64,000 nucleotides of DNA from Drosophila miranda (taxonomy: Eukaryota; Arthropoda; Insecta; Diptera; Drosophilidae), in the NCBI RefSeq assembly GCF_003369915.1, contig NW_022881614.1, forward strand, positions 1,509,001 to 1,573,000, given 5' to 3'. This document shows, in pieces, positions 21,937 through 33,013 of the stretch; positions within the stretch are counted from its first letter, which is position 1, and each line of letters starts with the position of its first letter. The notes below the pieces were generated by a model, which saw only the letters and a program-made list of their open reading frames with translations, was not told the origin of the DNA and made no database searches. The position numbers and the translations under genes are program-made.

Positions 21937-22625
21937 ATTATCGACAGCTAAACGAGCGTTCCATCCCGGACGCGTACCCGCTACCCAGGATAAGCTACAT
22001 ACTAGAGCGACTCCGAAATGCCCACTTCATCACGACCCTAGACCTGAAAAACGGGTATTGGCAGATACCGATGGCCCGCGACAGCCGGGAAGCCACGGCA
22101 TTCACGATACCCGGCCGAGGGTTATACCAATGGAAAGTAATGCCTTTCGGCTTACACTCCGCGGGAGCCACGTTTCAACGGACCCTCGACGCCGTTATCG
22201 GCGCAGACATGGAACCATTCGCGTTCGCATATCTCGACGACATCGTCATCTTCGGGAAAACAATGTCACTGCTGCTGAAGAAAGGGAAAGCATGGACATG
22301 GGGTCAAGAACAACAAGACGCCTTCGACGAGCTAAAAACACTGCTCACCACCGCACCGGTACTCGCCTGCCCAGACTTTAACGTCAAATTTTCCCTGCAG
22401 ACGGACGCAAGCAACCTTGGAGTAGGCGCGGTCCTCACCCAAGAGATCGAAGGGAAAGAGCGCGTCATCGCATACGTCAGTCGACGCCTCAACAAAGCAG
22501 AAGAAAACTACTCGGCCACCGACAAGGAATGCCTCGCCGTCATCTGGGCGATCCGAAAACTGCGATGCTATCTCGAAGGCTACCGATTCGACGTCATAAC
22601 CGATCATCTCGCAATAAGTGGCTGA
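21702..22625 (+). pseudogene. gypsy-type reverse transcriptase and RNase H, plus copy
   Basis: From about 21905 the frame reads RWRMCVDYRQLN, LDLKNGYWQIPM, MPFGLHSAGATF and the catalytic YLDDIVIF near 22250. An internal deletion follows, removing the rest of RT and joining to RNase H (QTDASNLGVGAVL, then ATDKECLAVIWAI). A frameshift at about 22610 (ITDHLAISG then stop) ends it. The minus copy continues past YLDD differently, so this deletion is private to the plus copy. Confidence 0.88.
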
Positions 22626-24141
22626 ATACCCTCGAGAGCCCTTACGGTAGAGTAGCAAGATGGGCGCTCGAACTACAGCAATACCAATACGACGTGCACT
22701 ATCGGGCCGGCAACCAGAACGTAGTCGCAGACGCACTGTCAAGACAACCACTGGAGACCCTCTCCCGCATCGAGGAAGACGACACACCATGCACCTGGCT
22801 TAAACAAAGGATCCAACAAGTCCAAGACGAACCCCAGAAGTACCCAGACTACACGTACGAAAACGGGCAGCTATACCGCTATCTAGGACACGGAGCCGAC
22901 GACGACGACCACATACCGTGGAAACTATGCGTGCCCAAAAACGGCCGGACGAGAGTACTCCGCGAATGCCATGACGAACCAACGGCAGGACACCTTGACG
23001 TCCGGAAAACCATCCTGAGGGTAACACAACGATACTACTGGCCAGGACTACACCGAGACGTGCGACGGTACGTGCAGGGCTGCGTAAGCTGTCAGAAGTT
23101 CAAAGCCACGCAGCGCAAGGCCGTGGGCAGGATGCTCACACGTAAAGCCGAAGAAACCTTCGCCACCCTGTGTGCCGACTTCGTCGGACCATTACCACGG
23201 TCCAAGCACGGGAACACCATCTAACTGGTATTCTTCGACACTTTCTCCAAGTGGGTCGAACTGGTACCCCTCAAGAAAGCGACAACGGCGAACCTCGAAC
23301 GAGCCTTCAGAGAACAAATACTAAGCAGCTTCGGCGTGCCGAAAGTATTCGTCTGCGACAACGGAACACAGTTCACCAGCCGATCGTTCAGAACATTCAT
23401 GCGAAGCGCAGGCGTGGAGCTGCAACACACAGCCCCGTATTGCCCCAAGAAAACCCGACGGAGAGAGCCAATCGGACTGCGAAAACGATGATCGCCCAGT
23501 TCGTCGACGACCACCAGAATACATGGGACGAGCTCCTACCCGAGATGACATTGGCGATCAACTCCAGCGTCTCCGAGACGACCGGATTCAGCCCCGCCTT
23601 CCTCCTGCAAGGAAGAGAGCCCCGACTCCCCGGCGCCCTCTACGTCGAAGTCACGCCCGGGACAGGAAGTACGCCAGAGACGGCCACCAGCAAAGCGACG
23701 AGGCTGAAAGAAGTATTCGCCATCGTCCGGAACAACATCCAGAGAGGCAGTCAAGAGCAAGGGAGACATTACAACCTCCGCCGGCGACTATGGCGCCCCG
23801 ACGTCGGATCACTGGTACTACTACGCCAACACCACCTCTCAAACGCCGCCGAGGGCTTTGCGGCAAAGCTAGCACCGAAGTTCGACGGTCCCTACCGGGT
23901 CAAGAGTTTTCCATCACCAAACATCGCCAAATTACAACACTGCGAAAGCCGGAAACACAAAACCGCAAATATCAACGACCTGAGAGAGTTCCACGATCAC
24001 GAGTCCGAAGAACCCACTGACCTACTCGAGAATGCTGACATCCACGAAGAAAGCAACGAGACCTCAACCCGACGCCCCAACCACGGCGCCGCTGAGTCAG
24101 CGAAACCCGGGACACCCGGCCAAAAGACAGCACCGGCATAA
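22626..24141 (+). pseudogene. gypsy-type RNase H end and integrase, plus copy
   Basis: Includes the RNase H tail (VVADALSRQ), the integrase HHCC zinc region (HDEPTAGH, then CVSCQKFK near 23090) and the core with Asp in CADFVGPL and Asp in VCDNGTQF near 23355. The Glu region (TERANRTAKT) lies near 23465, in another frame after a deletion. A stop at 23222 and a shift near 23450 break it. The C-terminal domain ends at 24141. A ~225-bp non-coding tail leads to the PPT. Confidence 0.87.
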
Positions 24142-24351
24142 AAACGAGGCCGATGGCATAAGCAAGCGCAGCGAACCGCGCGACCACCAAGTAATCGAAC
24201 AGCGCTGACGCCAGCGAGAGAAGTAACGTAACGCTCACGACCGCGCGCCCCACAAATCCGCTGACGAAGCGAAAAGAACGAGGAAACCCCAATGCAGACC
24301 ACAGAAGAAACCACAAGAGCCCGACCCGCGAGTCCTCGTAACTCTCGCCGG

Positions 24352-24367
24352 GGAAGAAAGGGGAGGG
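24352..24367 (+). promoter_or_regulatory. polypurine tract of gypsy element
   Basis: The purine run GAAGAAAGGGGAGGG lies directly upstream of the 3' LTR start TGTAACGAAC, the expected plus-strand DNA primer. Confidence 0.8.
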
Positions 24368-25127
24368 TGTAACGAACCTAAACGGTTTCGATACAATCCG
24401 TCCCCCGACTTATAATGAGAGCATCGCACCACACCCCGCGACCAACGCCCCCCTCCGCAAGCAACCACCGATCAACACGCGCCAACTCCATAACGATGAC
24501 CAAAGACATCAGGTCACGCGAACTTTCCCCACTCCAGGCCAAGCCATCGGCCAAGTGCGGTCTTCCGGGTTCATCGACGGAGGAAAGTCGGCGCCGCCAA
24601 AATCTGCGACGATCACCAAGAACGGCAAAGTGCACCCCGACGCGGAAGTGCATTTGTCAAGCCCGCAGACCCAGCAATACGGGCCTATAAAAAGACTTCG
24701 ACGAGAACCAAAGAGCGACTTACGCAGATATCCGGCTCACAGTACGGTCGTGATGCCAAAACTTACGCAGAGACCCGGTCCGGAGTACAGACGCGGTACC
24801 CGGAACTCACCAGACATCGGCGCCCAATTAAAATAAGTTCATTTAAACCACTAAGAATTACAATAAAGTGTCAAATTATCAAAGTAAAAACACCCGATTG
24901 CGTAAGTTCACCCCAATTAGCCGAGGCACCGACGTCACCCCACCCCGAGTCCACACAGTCGTTTCGTATACACGACGAGCGACGCCCATTATAGCCCCGA
25001 TCCACCTCTCTACGACAGGCCGCCCCCTGACGCCGCCCTTAAGGTTCCATCACATTTCAACAAATTTCTTGTGGATTGACCCCTGGACGGGACTGAGCTT
25101 ACCTCAGCCTGAAATAGGTCCATCACA
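24368..25127 (+). mobile_element. 3' LTR of plus-strand gypsy element
   Basis: About 760 bp, from TGTAACGAACC to CCATCACA, with terminal TG/CA. TATAAAAAG is at 24686. It differs from the 5' LTR by small indels (for example near 24811 and 24830) and a few substitutions. After its end the sequence becomes host DNA belonging to the pgant9 intron. Confidence 0.88.
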
Positions 25128-25768
25128 CTTTTGTCAAGCGTAAACCGTTGACAATTGAAGCAGCCCCAAGAGGCAGTGGCAGTGGCAGTGGCAGTAGTTG
25201 CCAGCGGAAGTTGCTGGTAAAGGAGGACACACATGGCAAAGACAGCCACAATGCATGTCCATGTCGAGGTCCATCCATGTTGCTGCTTTGCGGCTGGCAT
25301 TGTGCAAGGCCCGAGGAGTGGATGGGGAAACGGGTAGAGTAGACTATGTGGTGGTGGTGTGTCGGGTGTGAGGTGTGACCGGCGGGTATTGGGACACTGT
25401 TGACCAAACACGAACCTCGGCTAGTAACTGGTCCTGAGGCTGGCTACACAAAGCGATGCCGAGCACACAAAACACACAACACACAGCCATACAGCACGTG
25501 ATGTTGTGTAAGAGTTTTAAATTCTTTTGGTCTTTCCCCCAGGCATCAGACTCACTTCCATTCCACTCTACATAGGTATCCACCTCTAGGTCGTTAATGA
25601 GCAGTGGGTGTTGATGGGTTGGATGGTATATCAATATTGGTTTTGGCAACCACTGGCATTCATTGTCCAGCAATTTCTGCCCCTCAGAAACAGATGTGCC
25701 GACCTACAGATTGCCATTTCCGTTTCCATTTCCATTTGCGATTCGATAATTGACCGAATGGCACTTAC
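25128..25768 (-). other. pgant9: pgant9 intronic sequence downstream of the 25.8-kb exon
   Basis: Single-copy, moderately complex DNA with a short GGCAGT repeat near 25171-25195. No coding match to the GalNAc-transferase C-terminus or lectin domain is seen, so the next pgant9 exon must lie beyond the LTR nest, outside the window. Confidence 0.6.
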
Positions 25769-25987
25769 CTTATAAGGGGAACGCTTGCGGAAGATGTGGC
25801 CCACATGGGAGCAGGGCACAACCTCCAGAGTGCCGCCGCACATCCAGGTCTTGAAGGACAGCTCCAGATTCTCGCCGCCCCAGATATCGAAGCCAGAGTC
25901 GTAGGTCCCCAGGCGGTTGAAGTACTCCCGGTCTATCGAGAAGAGCCCACCGGCCATCGTGGGGGAGTACACGGGCTTCGCCGTGCT
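25769..25987 (-). CDS. pgant9: pgant9 exon with Gal/GalNAc-T motif
   Basis: A 73-codon exon ([14 protein letters not shown] to FRKRSPYK) of a UDP-GalNAc:polypeptide N-acetylgalactosaminyltransferase, a Golgi enzyme that starts mucin-type O-glycosylation on Ser/Thr. It carries the Gal/GalNAc-T motif [13 protein letters not shown] and the CSHVGHIFR segment. The acceptor is CTTTCAG at 25994-25988, the donor GTAAGT at 25768-25763, phase 0 at both ends. It joins in frame to the exon at 48178 (RHN then STAKP), leaving a 22,190-bp intron. No damage is visible. The pgant9 name is from remembered fly sequence; the enzyme class is certain. Confidence 0.85.
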
Positions 25988-26750
25988 CTGAAAGACGGAA
26001 AAAAACAGATAGCATCAATGTGAGTACAGTTGGGAGGTGGCGAAAAGGCGTAGGAGAAATTTCATTTCACTAATTGATACTCTAAGGCGGAGGAGGCTCT
26101 CGCATTCTCGTGCCATAAGTGCCTTGCACCTGAGCCAACTTTTGCTCAAGTACCGCACCGGGCATGGTACAGGGGAGGGGGTGGCAACAGCAGGGCGTTC
26201 TGTCTGTCTGGAAGGGAAGTCCCTCCTCTCTTCAAGCCCTCTCTCTTTCTGTAAGGAAAAGTTTGCTTCTGCCTTTTTTGGTTACTCTCTCAACAGCTTG
26301 CCGCAAGAATACTTGAGGCTACGTTTTATTTAGTACAACATTTTCACTCTCCTTCTCTCTCGCTCCCTTTCTGGCTGCCCTTTCGGCTATCTCTTTCACA
26401 CTATTTATCTGGTTTTCAGGCACAAAATTTGTGTTGTAATTGAATACTTTGTCCAGAGTCCTGGCTGCAGTACTGGTTCCTGTTCCTGTTTCACGCCTGC
26501 GCCCCCTTTGGGGCAACGAATTTCTGCATTTAATTGGAGAATTTCATTCCGTATTTCATTGCAATTTAATTTCAGGAATATTCTCGATTTGTTTCGACTA
26601 CCAGGAGCAGCAGCAGCAACAGCAGCTGTTTGTCCGCTTGCAACATATAAAATAAAATAATTAAAAATAAATACACTTTGCAATGGAGGAGGGTTTTCCT
26701 TTTGTTGCATTGTTTCGTAATTTGTTATTGTTCAATGGAAAGCCAAATAA
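25988..26750 (-). other. pgant9: pgant9 intron 3, distal part
   Basis: Unique intronic sequence with polypyrimidine runs and a CAGCAGCAGCAACAGCAG tract near 26607. No separate gene is recognised. Confidence 0.6.
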
Positions 26751-27863
26751 AACGAGGGGGAACGTTGTGAGTTGCTGCGGAGACCGCAACTCTACAGTTA
26801 TACCCGATACTAAGTCAGTATGGCTCTCCTCCGGCAGACGCAGCTAATATTAAAAGACACGACAAAGAGTGCGTGCGAGAGAGACAGAAAATCAGTCTGA
26901 GCGTGACGTCGGGCGCTGCGTAGCCACTGCAAATTGATTTGTTCCTTTTGGCTATAAAAATTATCTGATCTGATCCACATTCAGCAATCTGATAGATATG
27001 GTCGTTATCTATGATTCTGCGTTTTTAGTTTTCTCGAATCTGCAATATTGTGGATGCAACAGATTTTCGTCCTTTGTGTGGGCGGAAGGGGGTGGGGCGA
27101 AATTTTGAGATAAACGTTTTATAGTGAGATCTAACAGGAGTGCGGATATAAAATTTGGTTACTCTAGCGCTAATAGTCTCTGATATTTGTGAATATCCCC
27201 AGATTTTCGTCCTTTGCGGGGGCGGAAGGGGGTGTGGCGAAATTTTGAAACAAACTCGTCTCGGTCCGATATATTAGGAGTGTGGATACCAAATTTGGTT
27301 GCTCTAGCTTTTATAGTCTCTGAGATCTAGGCGCTAATGTTTTACTCTAAGCAAAGCCACCTATGGCTACGTGTGTGTTAGAGAGAGACAGAGCGAGAAT
27401 AATGAAATTGTTTTCTTGATTCTGGCTATAATAATTATACGATCTGGTTCAGATTTAGTTATAGTTATCCTCTACGATTCTGCGCTTTCAGTTTTCTCGT
27501 ATCTCTGAATATGTGGATGCCACAGACTTTCGCCCTTTGTGGGGGCGGAAGTGGGCGGGGCAAAGTTTTGAAATATTTTTGTAGCAGTGACATATCACAG
27601 AAGTCTGGATCCAAAACATCGTTGCTCTAGATCTTATAGTCTTTGAGCACTAGGCGCTGAAGGGGACGGACAGACGGACGGACGGACAGACGGACAGACG
27701 GACAGACAGACAGACAGACAGGGCTCAATCGACTCGGCTATTGATGCTGATCAAGAATATATATACTTTATGGGGTCGGAAACGATTCCTTCTGGACGTT
27801 ACACACATCCACTTTTACCACAAATCTAATATACCCCAATACTCATTTTGAGTATCGGGTATA
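26751..27863 (-). mobile_element. INE-1: DINE-1/INE-1 element, near full length
   Basis: A complete element of ~1.11 kb, minus orientation: terminal hairpin next to ACGAGGGGGAACGTTGTGAG at 26751, microsatellite of GACGGACA units near 27665-27720, and TATACCCG-type end at 27863. It carries the GA-rich stretch TTAGAGAGAGACAGAGCGAG near 27378. Confidence 0.93.
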
Positions 27864-28120
27864 AAAAGAAACGAATCGGGGAAAATGGCATTGAGAAAAG
27901 AAAATTTTGCGCTTTTGAAATGTCTTAATTTGGATATTTATCGGGTAATGGAATTGCCATCTAGACGAACAATGAATGCTGAGTGTTGAGAAATAAGTCG
28001 CTTATAAGTCTCCCCTCGCCACCTCTCTCTTGCTCTCTGCCTCCCACAAAAAAGGGTATTAAGAATTATGTAAGTGCTTTAATAAATTAAGTTCCCGCAT
28101 AAATTATGCTATCTCTACAG

Positions 28121-28542
28121 GTGGAGGGCCCTTCGCTCAGCAATCGCTTGGGGAATTGGAGGAGGAAGTGGCCAAGCTATGTGGCCTCTACGAAATGGTG
28201 GAAGGAGTAGGTGGGCCAGCGTATGGACTTCCCCCCCGTACGACCAAGGAGGCCGACACTGGGGTTAAGTGCGTGATGGAAGACCCCATTGAGGAGGAAC
28301 CCTCAGAGAAGGACGAACCCTCAGAGAAGGAGGAGCCCATGCCGAAGCGCCGTCGAACTAGACCAGCGCAGACCATGGACCTCAACGATCTCTGCGCTGC
28401 TCAGCTGGATGAAATGTCGGCAATTTCCAAGAAAATTTCGGAACATTTCGAACGAATGGAATCGTTAGAGAAGGAGAAGCTCGAGGTCCAAAAGGCGCTT
28501 GTAGACAAATTTAGCCAAATTTTGGACAAATTTGCGAAATAA
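28121..28542 (+). pseudogene. Harbinger Myb-like partner gene, 3' fragment (copy A)
   Basis: Contains the C-terminal ~130 residues of the accessory protein: acidic/Lys-rich linker (EEEPSEKDEPSEKEEP), a short basic patch (KRRRTRP) and a predicted coiled coil (ISEHFERMESLEKEKLEVQ) to a stop at 28540-28542. The DNA-binding half is absent: homology to copy B starts at CTACAGGTGGAGGG (28115-28128). In PIF/Harbinger elements such proteins help bring transposase to DNA and into the nucleus. A start at 28156 is formally possible but the fragment is most likely a truncated remnant. Confidence 0.75.
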
Positions 28543-28636
28543 TTAGTTTCCTATTAGTTTTTTTGTGAAACTTAGCTTTATTAGTTATAAAGAATATCGA
28601 ATGACATAAAGAAGAAAACATGAAAAATTTTGCATT

Positions 28637-29624
28637 TTAATAAGGAATGGCCTGAGCTATTTCATCGCGTATAGATGATCCATTATTTTCAGTGTCGTCG
28701 AATTCATTTTCAGTGTCTAAAGGGTCGTCAAATCGAACATCCTCCTCGATTAAGACATTACGTCTTCTACAAATATTGTGCAGGGCACAGCATACATTTA
28801 TAATTTGGCAACAAAATATTGGTGGGTAATTTAAAGTGCGTTGCAAGCAACGGAAACGGCTTTTAAGGAATCCAATGGTGCGTTCTATAATATTTCGTGC
28901 TCCAGTATGCTTTATGTTGAATCTGTGCTGATAGGTGGCTATCTCCGCGCTCCCATAAGGAGTCAGAACAAAACTCTCTAGAGCGTAGCCCGAATCAGCC
29001 AAAACAAACCCATTAATGGTCGTGGATAAATATTCTCTAGCAGGGGAGTGATTCCAAATGAAGGAGTCATGGCAGGAACCAGGGTGCGTGGCATCAATAG
29101 CAATTATCTCCATGTTGTAGTTACACACCACCATGGCATTCATGCTATAAAATCCTTTCCTATTATAGAACACGGAGTGGTTTTGTACAGGCTTTAGTAT
29201 TCTGATGTGAGTTCCATCCACACAGGCACCAATTCGAGGCAATTTAAAGTTTCGATAGAAATATTCATATGATTGTTGCAATTGATGATTATTCATCTGC
29301 AACGAAATGAACTCAACACATAACAGCCTGTCCATCAACGGAATAAGTTTGTGAAGAATCTTTCCAAATGTACTGCGTCCAATGTTTATATGGTGGTCTT
29401 TGGCAACTGCCCACTGGTAGCAGCCAGTGGCGAGATATCGCATTACTGAAGCCAATTGCGTAGAGGGAGATAACTTCCTGGTAACACCTAAATGGGGTTG
29501 AACTTTCTCCAAAATCATTTTGAAAGTTTTTTTGTCGATCCGAAATGACTTCACAAATCTGAAAGCTTTACCATTAGCAATTTAATTTTAATACGCATGC
29601 TGTTACTCACAGTTCGTCAGACAT
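28637..29624 (-). CDS. PIF/Harbinger transposase (HARBI1-like), intact
   Basis: Two minus-strand exons: 29624-29611 (MSDE plus two bases of the Leu codon) and 29558-28637, with a 52-bp intron (29559-29610; GTGAGT donor, TTTCAG acceptor). They join in frame to a protein of about 311 residues. Catalytic landmarks of the DDE_Tnp_4 family are present: GACVDGTHIRI (first Asp), VLADSGYALE (second Asp) and NIIERTIGFLKSRFRCL (Glu), with a CALHNICRRR segment near the C-terminus. Length is normal for the family and no stop or shift is seen. It faces the Myb-like gene tail to tail, the usual Harbinger layout. It cuts and rejoins element DNA; whether this copy is active is unknown because its element is truncated on the left. 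Confidence 0.9.
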
Positions 29625-29890
29625 GATAAATACACAATTGTTGCATCTAAGATGTCTAGATCTTCTTAGAACACGTAATTTCTGCATTCGTTTTGCTTCA
29701 AAACAAGCAATTGAAAAAATAAAAGGCATTTTAATCACGCTGTATTTTTACAAAGCAGCCAGGTCAGCTGTTTTTGTTTGCCAGAAACGATGAAAAAAGA
29801 AACATATCGATAAAAAAAATATGTGAAAACTGGAGCACCTTAAAACGAAAACGAAACGTTTTGGCTGAAAACGTAATCCGCAAAAGTAAA

Positions 29891-29942
29891 TGAAAAACGG
29901 AGCCTGTATAGATATTTATTGTCAGCCAGGCTCCGTTTTTCA
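29891..29942. repeat. facing Harbinger terminal inverted repeats of copies A and B
   Basis: GAAAAACGGAGCCTG (end of copy A) is followed after about 20 bp by CAGGCTCCGTTTTTC (start of copy B). The arms match as inverted repeats for 16 bases (CAGGCTCCGTTTTTCA), fitting Harbinger TIRs placed back to back. A single stem-loop is the alternative reading. Confidence 0.6.
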
Positions 29943-30434
29943 CTTTCACAAAAGTTTTCCGATTTACTTTTGACATCACATAAATTGGGGCTCTCTTTTT
30001 CTCATTCCGCAAGATTTCTTCGTTTTCAAAACGAAAACATTTTCGTTGACGAAATGAAAAGTAAACGGCTTTTTATACAACAAAACGAACCTTAATTGCA
30101 AAAGTAAAAAAATATATGACTTATTGATGCATTAACATAAACTTGATACCTATATCAGGGTAATTTAACTTGTGCTTTCTTTATAAACAATTTTATTTTA
30201 ACCCAACCTCAAATTTGGTTCGGACAAAATTGGCCACAGCAACAACAAATTTCGTTTTGGTGTAAGCAGCTGACGCATTCCGATTTGGTTATCGGAACGT
30301 TGGCAAGTAATAAATTTTTGCGTATAACAGCACAAATGTGCATGTAACAGCTCAGACTGTGCTTGTAACATGCGCTTAACAGAACATCTGGGTGAGCACA
30401 GCTGTTTCCCGCCCAATTTAATTCGGACTTCAAA

Positions 30435-31235
30435 ATGTAAGTGCAGCAAATTAATTTTTTATTTCAAAATTACCGCTTTGTTCTTTATATCCAGGGGAAA
30501 GCATAAATCATCTCTTCAAGATGAAATCCTGGTGGGTTTTATGAAAGACAACCCGGACTTGGCAAAAGGATTTGTGAAGGGCGACCGAGTTGTTGTCGAT
30601 GCCAAGTGGGCAGAGCTTTGCGGCGCTCTCAATGCTGTTGGGCCGCCAATCAAGGACGCATTGGGTTGGAAAAAGGTATGTGTTGCACAACAAAAGGTAG
30701 CACACTACTATATTCAATTCTACAATTTCAGGTTTGGGCAGATTGGAAAACAAACATCCGCAAGATGGCGAAAAACAAATCAGAAACTCGAGCTACAGGT
30801 GGAGGGCCCTTCGCTCAGCAATCGCTTGGGGAATTGGAGGAGGAAGTGGCCAAGCTATGTGGCCTCTACGAAATGGTGGAAGGAGTAGGTGGGCCAGCGT
30901 ATGGACTTCCCCCCCGTACGACCAAGGAGGCCGACACTGGGGTTAAGTGCGTGATGGAAGACCCCATTGAGGAGGAACCCTCAGAGAAGGACGAACCCTC
31001 AGAGAAGGAGGAGCCCATGCCGATGCTCCGGCGAACTAGACCAGCGCAGACCATGGACCTCAACGATCTCTGCGCTGCTCAGCTGGATGAAATGTCGGCC
31101 ATTTCCAAGAAAATTTCGGAACATTTCGAACGAATGGAATCGTTAGAGAAGGAGAAGCTCGAGGTCCAAAAGGCGATTGTAGACAAATTTGGACAAATTT
31201 GCGAAATAATTAGTTTCCTATTAGTTTTTTTGTGA
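30435..31235 (+). CDS. Harbinger Myb/zeste-like DNA-binding partner (copy B)
   Basis: Spliced plus-strand gene: exon 1 ends at 30436 with the first two bases of the start codon, intron 30437-30494, exon 2 30495-30675, intron 30676-30731, exon 3 30732-31235. It reads MGKHKSSLQDEILVGFM and then a Myb_DNA-bind_5/zeste-type domain (AKWAELCGAL, GPPIKDALGWKKVWADWK). A Pro/Glu-rich linker and a C-terminal coiled coil follow. Compared with copy A, an ~11-bp deletion near 31190 replaces the last residues with ICEIISFLLVFL. It is otherwise open, about 225 residues. It probably binds element ends together with the transposase. Confidence 0.75.
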
Positions 31236-31303
31236 AACTTAGCTTTATTAGTTATAAAGAATATCGAATGACATAAAGAAGAAAACATGAAAAATTTTGC
31301 ATT

Positions 31304-31465
31304 TTAATAAGGAATGGCCTGAGCTATTTCATCGCGTATAGATGATCCATTATTTTCAGTGTCGTCGAATTCATTTTCAGTGTCTAGAGGGTCGTCAAAT
31401 CGAACATCCTCCTCGATTAAGACATTACGTCTTCTACAAATATTGTGCAGGGCACAGCATACAGT
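31304..31465 (-). pseudogene. Harbinger transposase C-terminal remnant (copy B)
   Basis: Only the last ~53 codons (from CALHNICRRR to AIPY) are present, in the same tail-to-tail position as in copy A. Homology ends at GCACAGCATACA (about 31465), after which the sequence is host-like; the longer frame to 31666 is fortuitous. Catalytic residues are missing. Confidence 0.85.
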
Positions 31466-31912
31466 TGCACACTCTGTTGCAGTTGCAGTTGATGTTTGTG
31501 CAACTTTTTGCGTTTCCGACGGTTGGTTCCTTCTTCTTCCTGCTTTTCCGCCTGCCCCCTTCCGCCTTCCGCCTGGGCTCCCCTCCCCGCCCTGGTCACC
31601 CATTCGTTGAAAAATAATGCGGCTTAAATGATTTAAAAGCACAAAAACAAACAAACAAAGAGACAAACAGAATTCTTATGGCCGAATGAATAATGCTGCA
31701 GTGCGTGGCTTGTGGCGGGGGCGTGGAGCGCAGAGCGGAAAACCAATATGAAAAGTTGCGACCAAAGTAAAAGTAAATTAAACAGCGTTAAGCAGGGGAT
31801 GAAGAGTGTTGTGTAGTCAACGTGAAATCCCCAAGAGATTTAACCAGCAGATTGTCCTGATTGAATTCGCAACATTATTTCCTCATCAGCAGTAAATTAT
31901 TTTATTTATTTT
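31466..31912. other. pgant9: pgant9 intron 3 sequence
   Basis: Unique intronic DNA with GTTGCAGTTGCAGTTGATG repeats near 31476. No gene is seen. Confidence 0.55.
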
Positions 31913-33013
31913 TATACCCGATACTCAAAATGAGTATTGGGGTATATTAGATTTGTGGTAAAAGTGGATGTGTGTAACGTCCAGACCCCCATAACGACCC
32001 CATAAAGTATATATATTCTTGATCAGCATCAATAGCCGAGTCGATTGAGCCCTGTCTGTCTGTCCGTCTGTCCGTCCGTCCGTCCGTCCGTCCCCTTCAG
32101 CGCCTAGTGCTCAAAGACTATAAAGCTAGAGCAACGATGTTTTGGATCCAGACTTCTGTGATATGTCACTGCTACAAAAATATTTCAAAACTTCGCCCCG
32201 CCCACTTCCGCCCCCACAAAGGACGAAAATCTGTGGCATCCACATTTTTAAAGATACGATAAAACCAAAAACGCAGAATCGGTGAGGATGACCATATCTT
32301 CTACAGTGCAAAATCTGAACCAGATCGTATAATGATTATAGCCAGAATCAAGAAAACAATTTCATTCTTTCTCGCTGTCTCTCTCTAACACACAGGTTTC
32401 ATGGTCGGTTTTGTCAATTGCAAAATATGAGTTCAAGGATCTCAGAACCTATAAGAGCCAGAGCAACCAAATTTGGTATCCACACTCCTGTGATATCGGA
32501 CCTTGACCGTTTCGTGTCCAAATTTCGCCACACCCCCTTCCGCCCCCGCAAAGGACGAAAGTCTGGGGCATCCACAAATCTCAGAGACTATTAAGGCTAG
32601 AGTAACCAAATTTGGTATCCGCACTTCTGTTAGATCTCACTATAAAACGTATATCTCAGAATTTCGCCCCACCCCCTTCCGCCCCCACAAAAGACGAAAA
32701 TCTGTTGCATCCACAATATTGCACATTCGAGAAAACTAAAAACACAGAATCATAGATAATGACCATATCTATCAGATTGCTGAATCTGGATCAGATCGGA
32801 TCATTTTTGTAGCCAAAAGCAAGAAATCAATTTTCAGTGGCTACGCAGCGCCCGACGTCACGCTCAGACTGATTTTCTGTCTCTCTCGCACGCACTCTTT
32901 GTCGTGTGGTTCAATATTAGCGGCGTCTGCCGCAGGAGAGCCATACTGACTTAGTATCGGGTATAACTGTAGAGTTGCGGTGTCCGCAGCAACTCACAAC
33001 GTTCCACCTCGTT
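31913..33013 (+). mobile_element. INE-1: DINE-1/INE-1 element, near full length
   Basis: Plus orientation, TATACCCGATACTC start and CGTTCCACCTCGTTTT end. Near 31983 it has CCAGACCCCCATAACGACCCC where other copies read CCAGAAGGAATCGTTTCCG, a local rearrangement of the core. Confidence 0.93.

Noticed and set aside
25344..25673. Minus frame next to the pgant9 exon as the next exon
   Set aside because: Sequence does not continue the GalNAc-transferase domain and lies behind a good GTAAGT donor.
31304..31666. 120-codon minus frame as one protein
   Set aside because: Only the last ~53 codons are Harbinger transposase; the rest is host sequence read through by chance.
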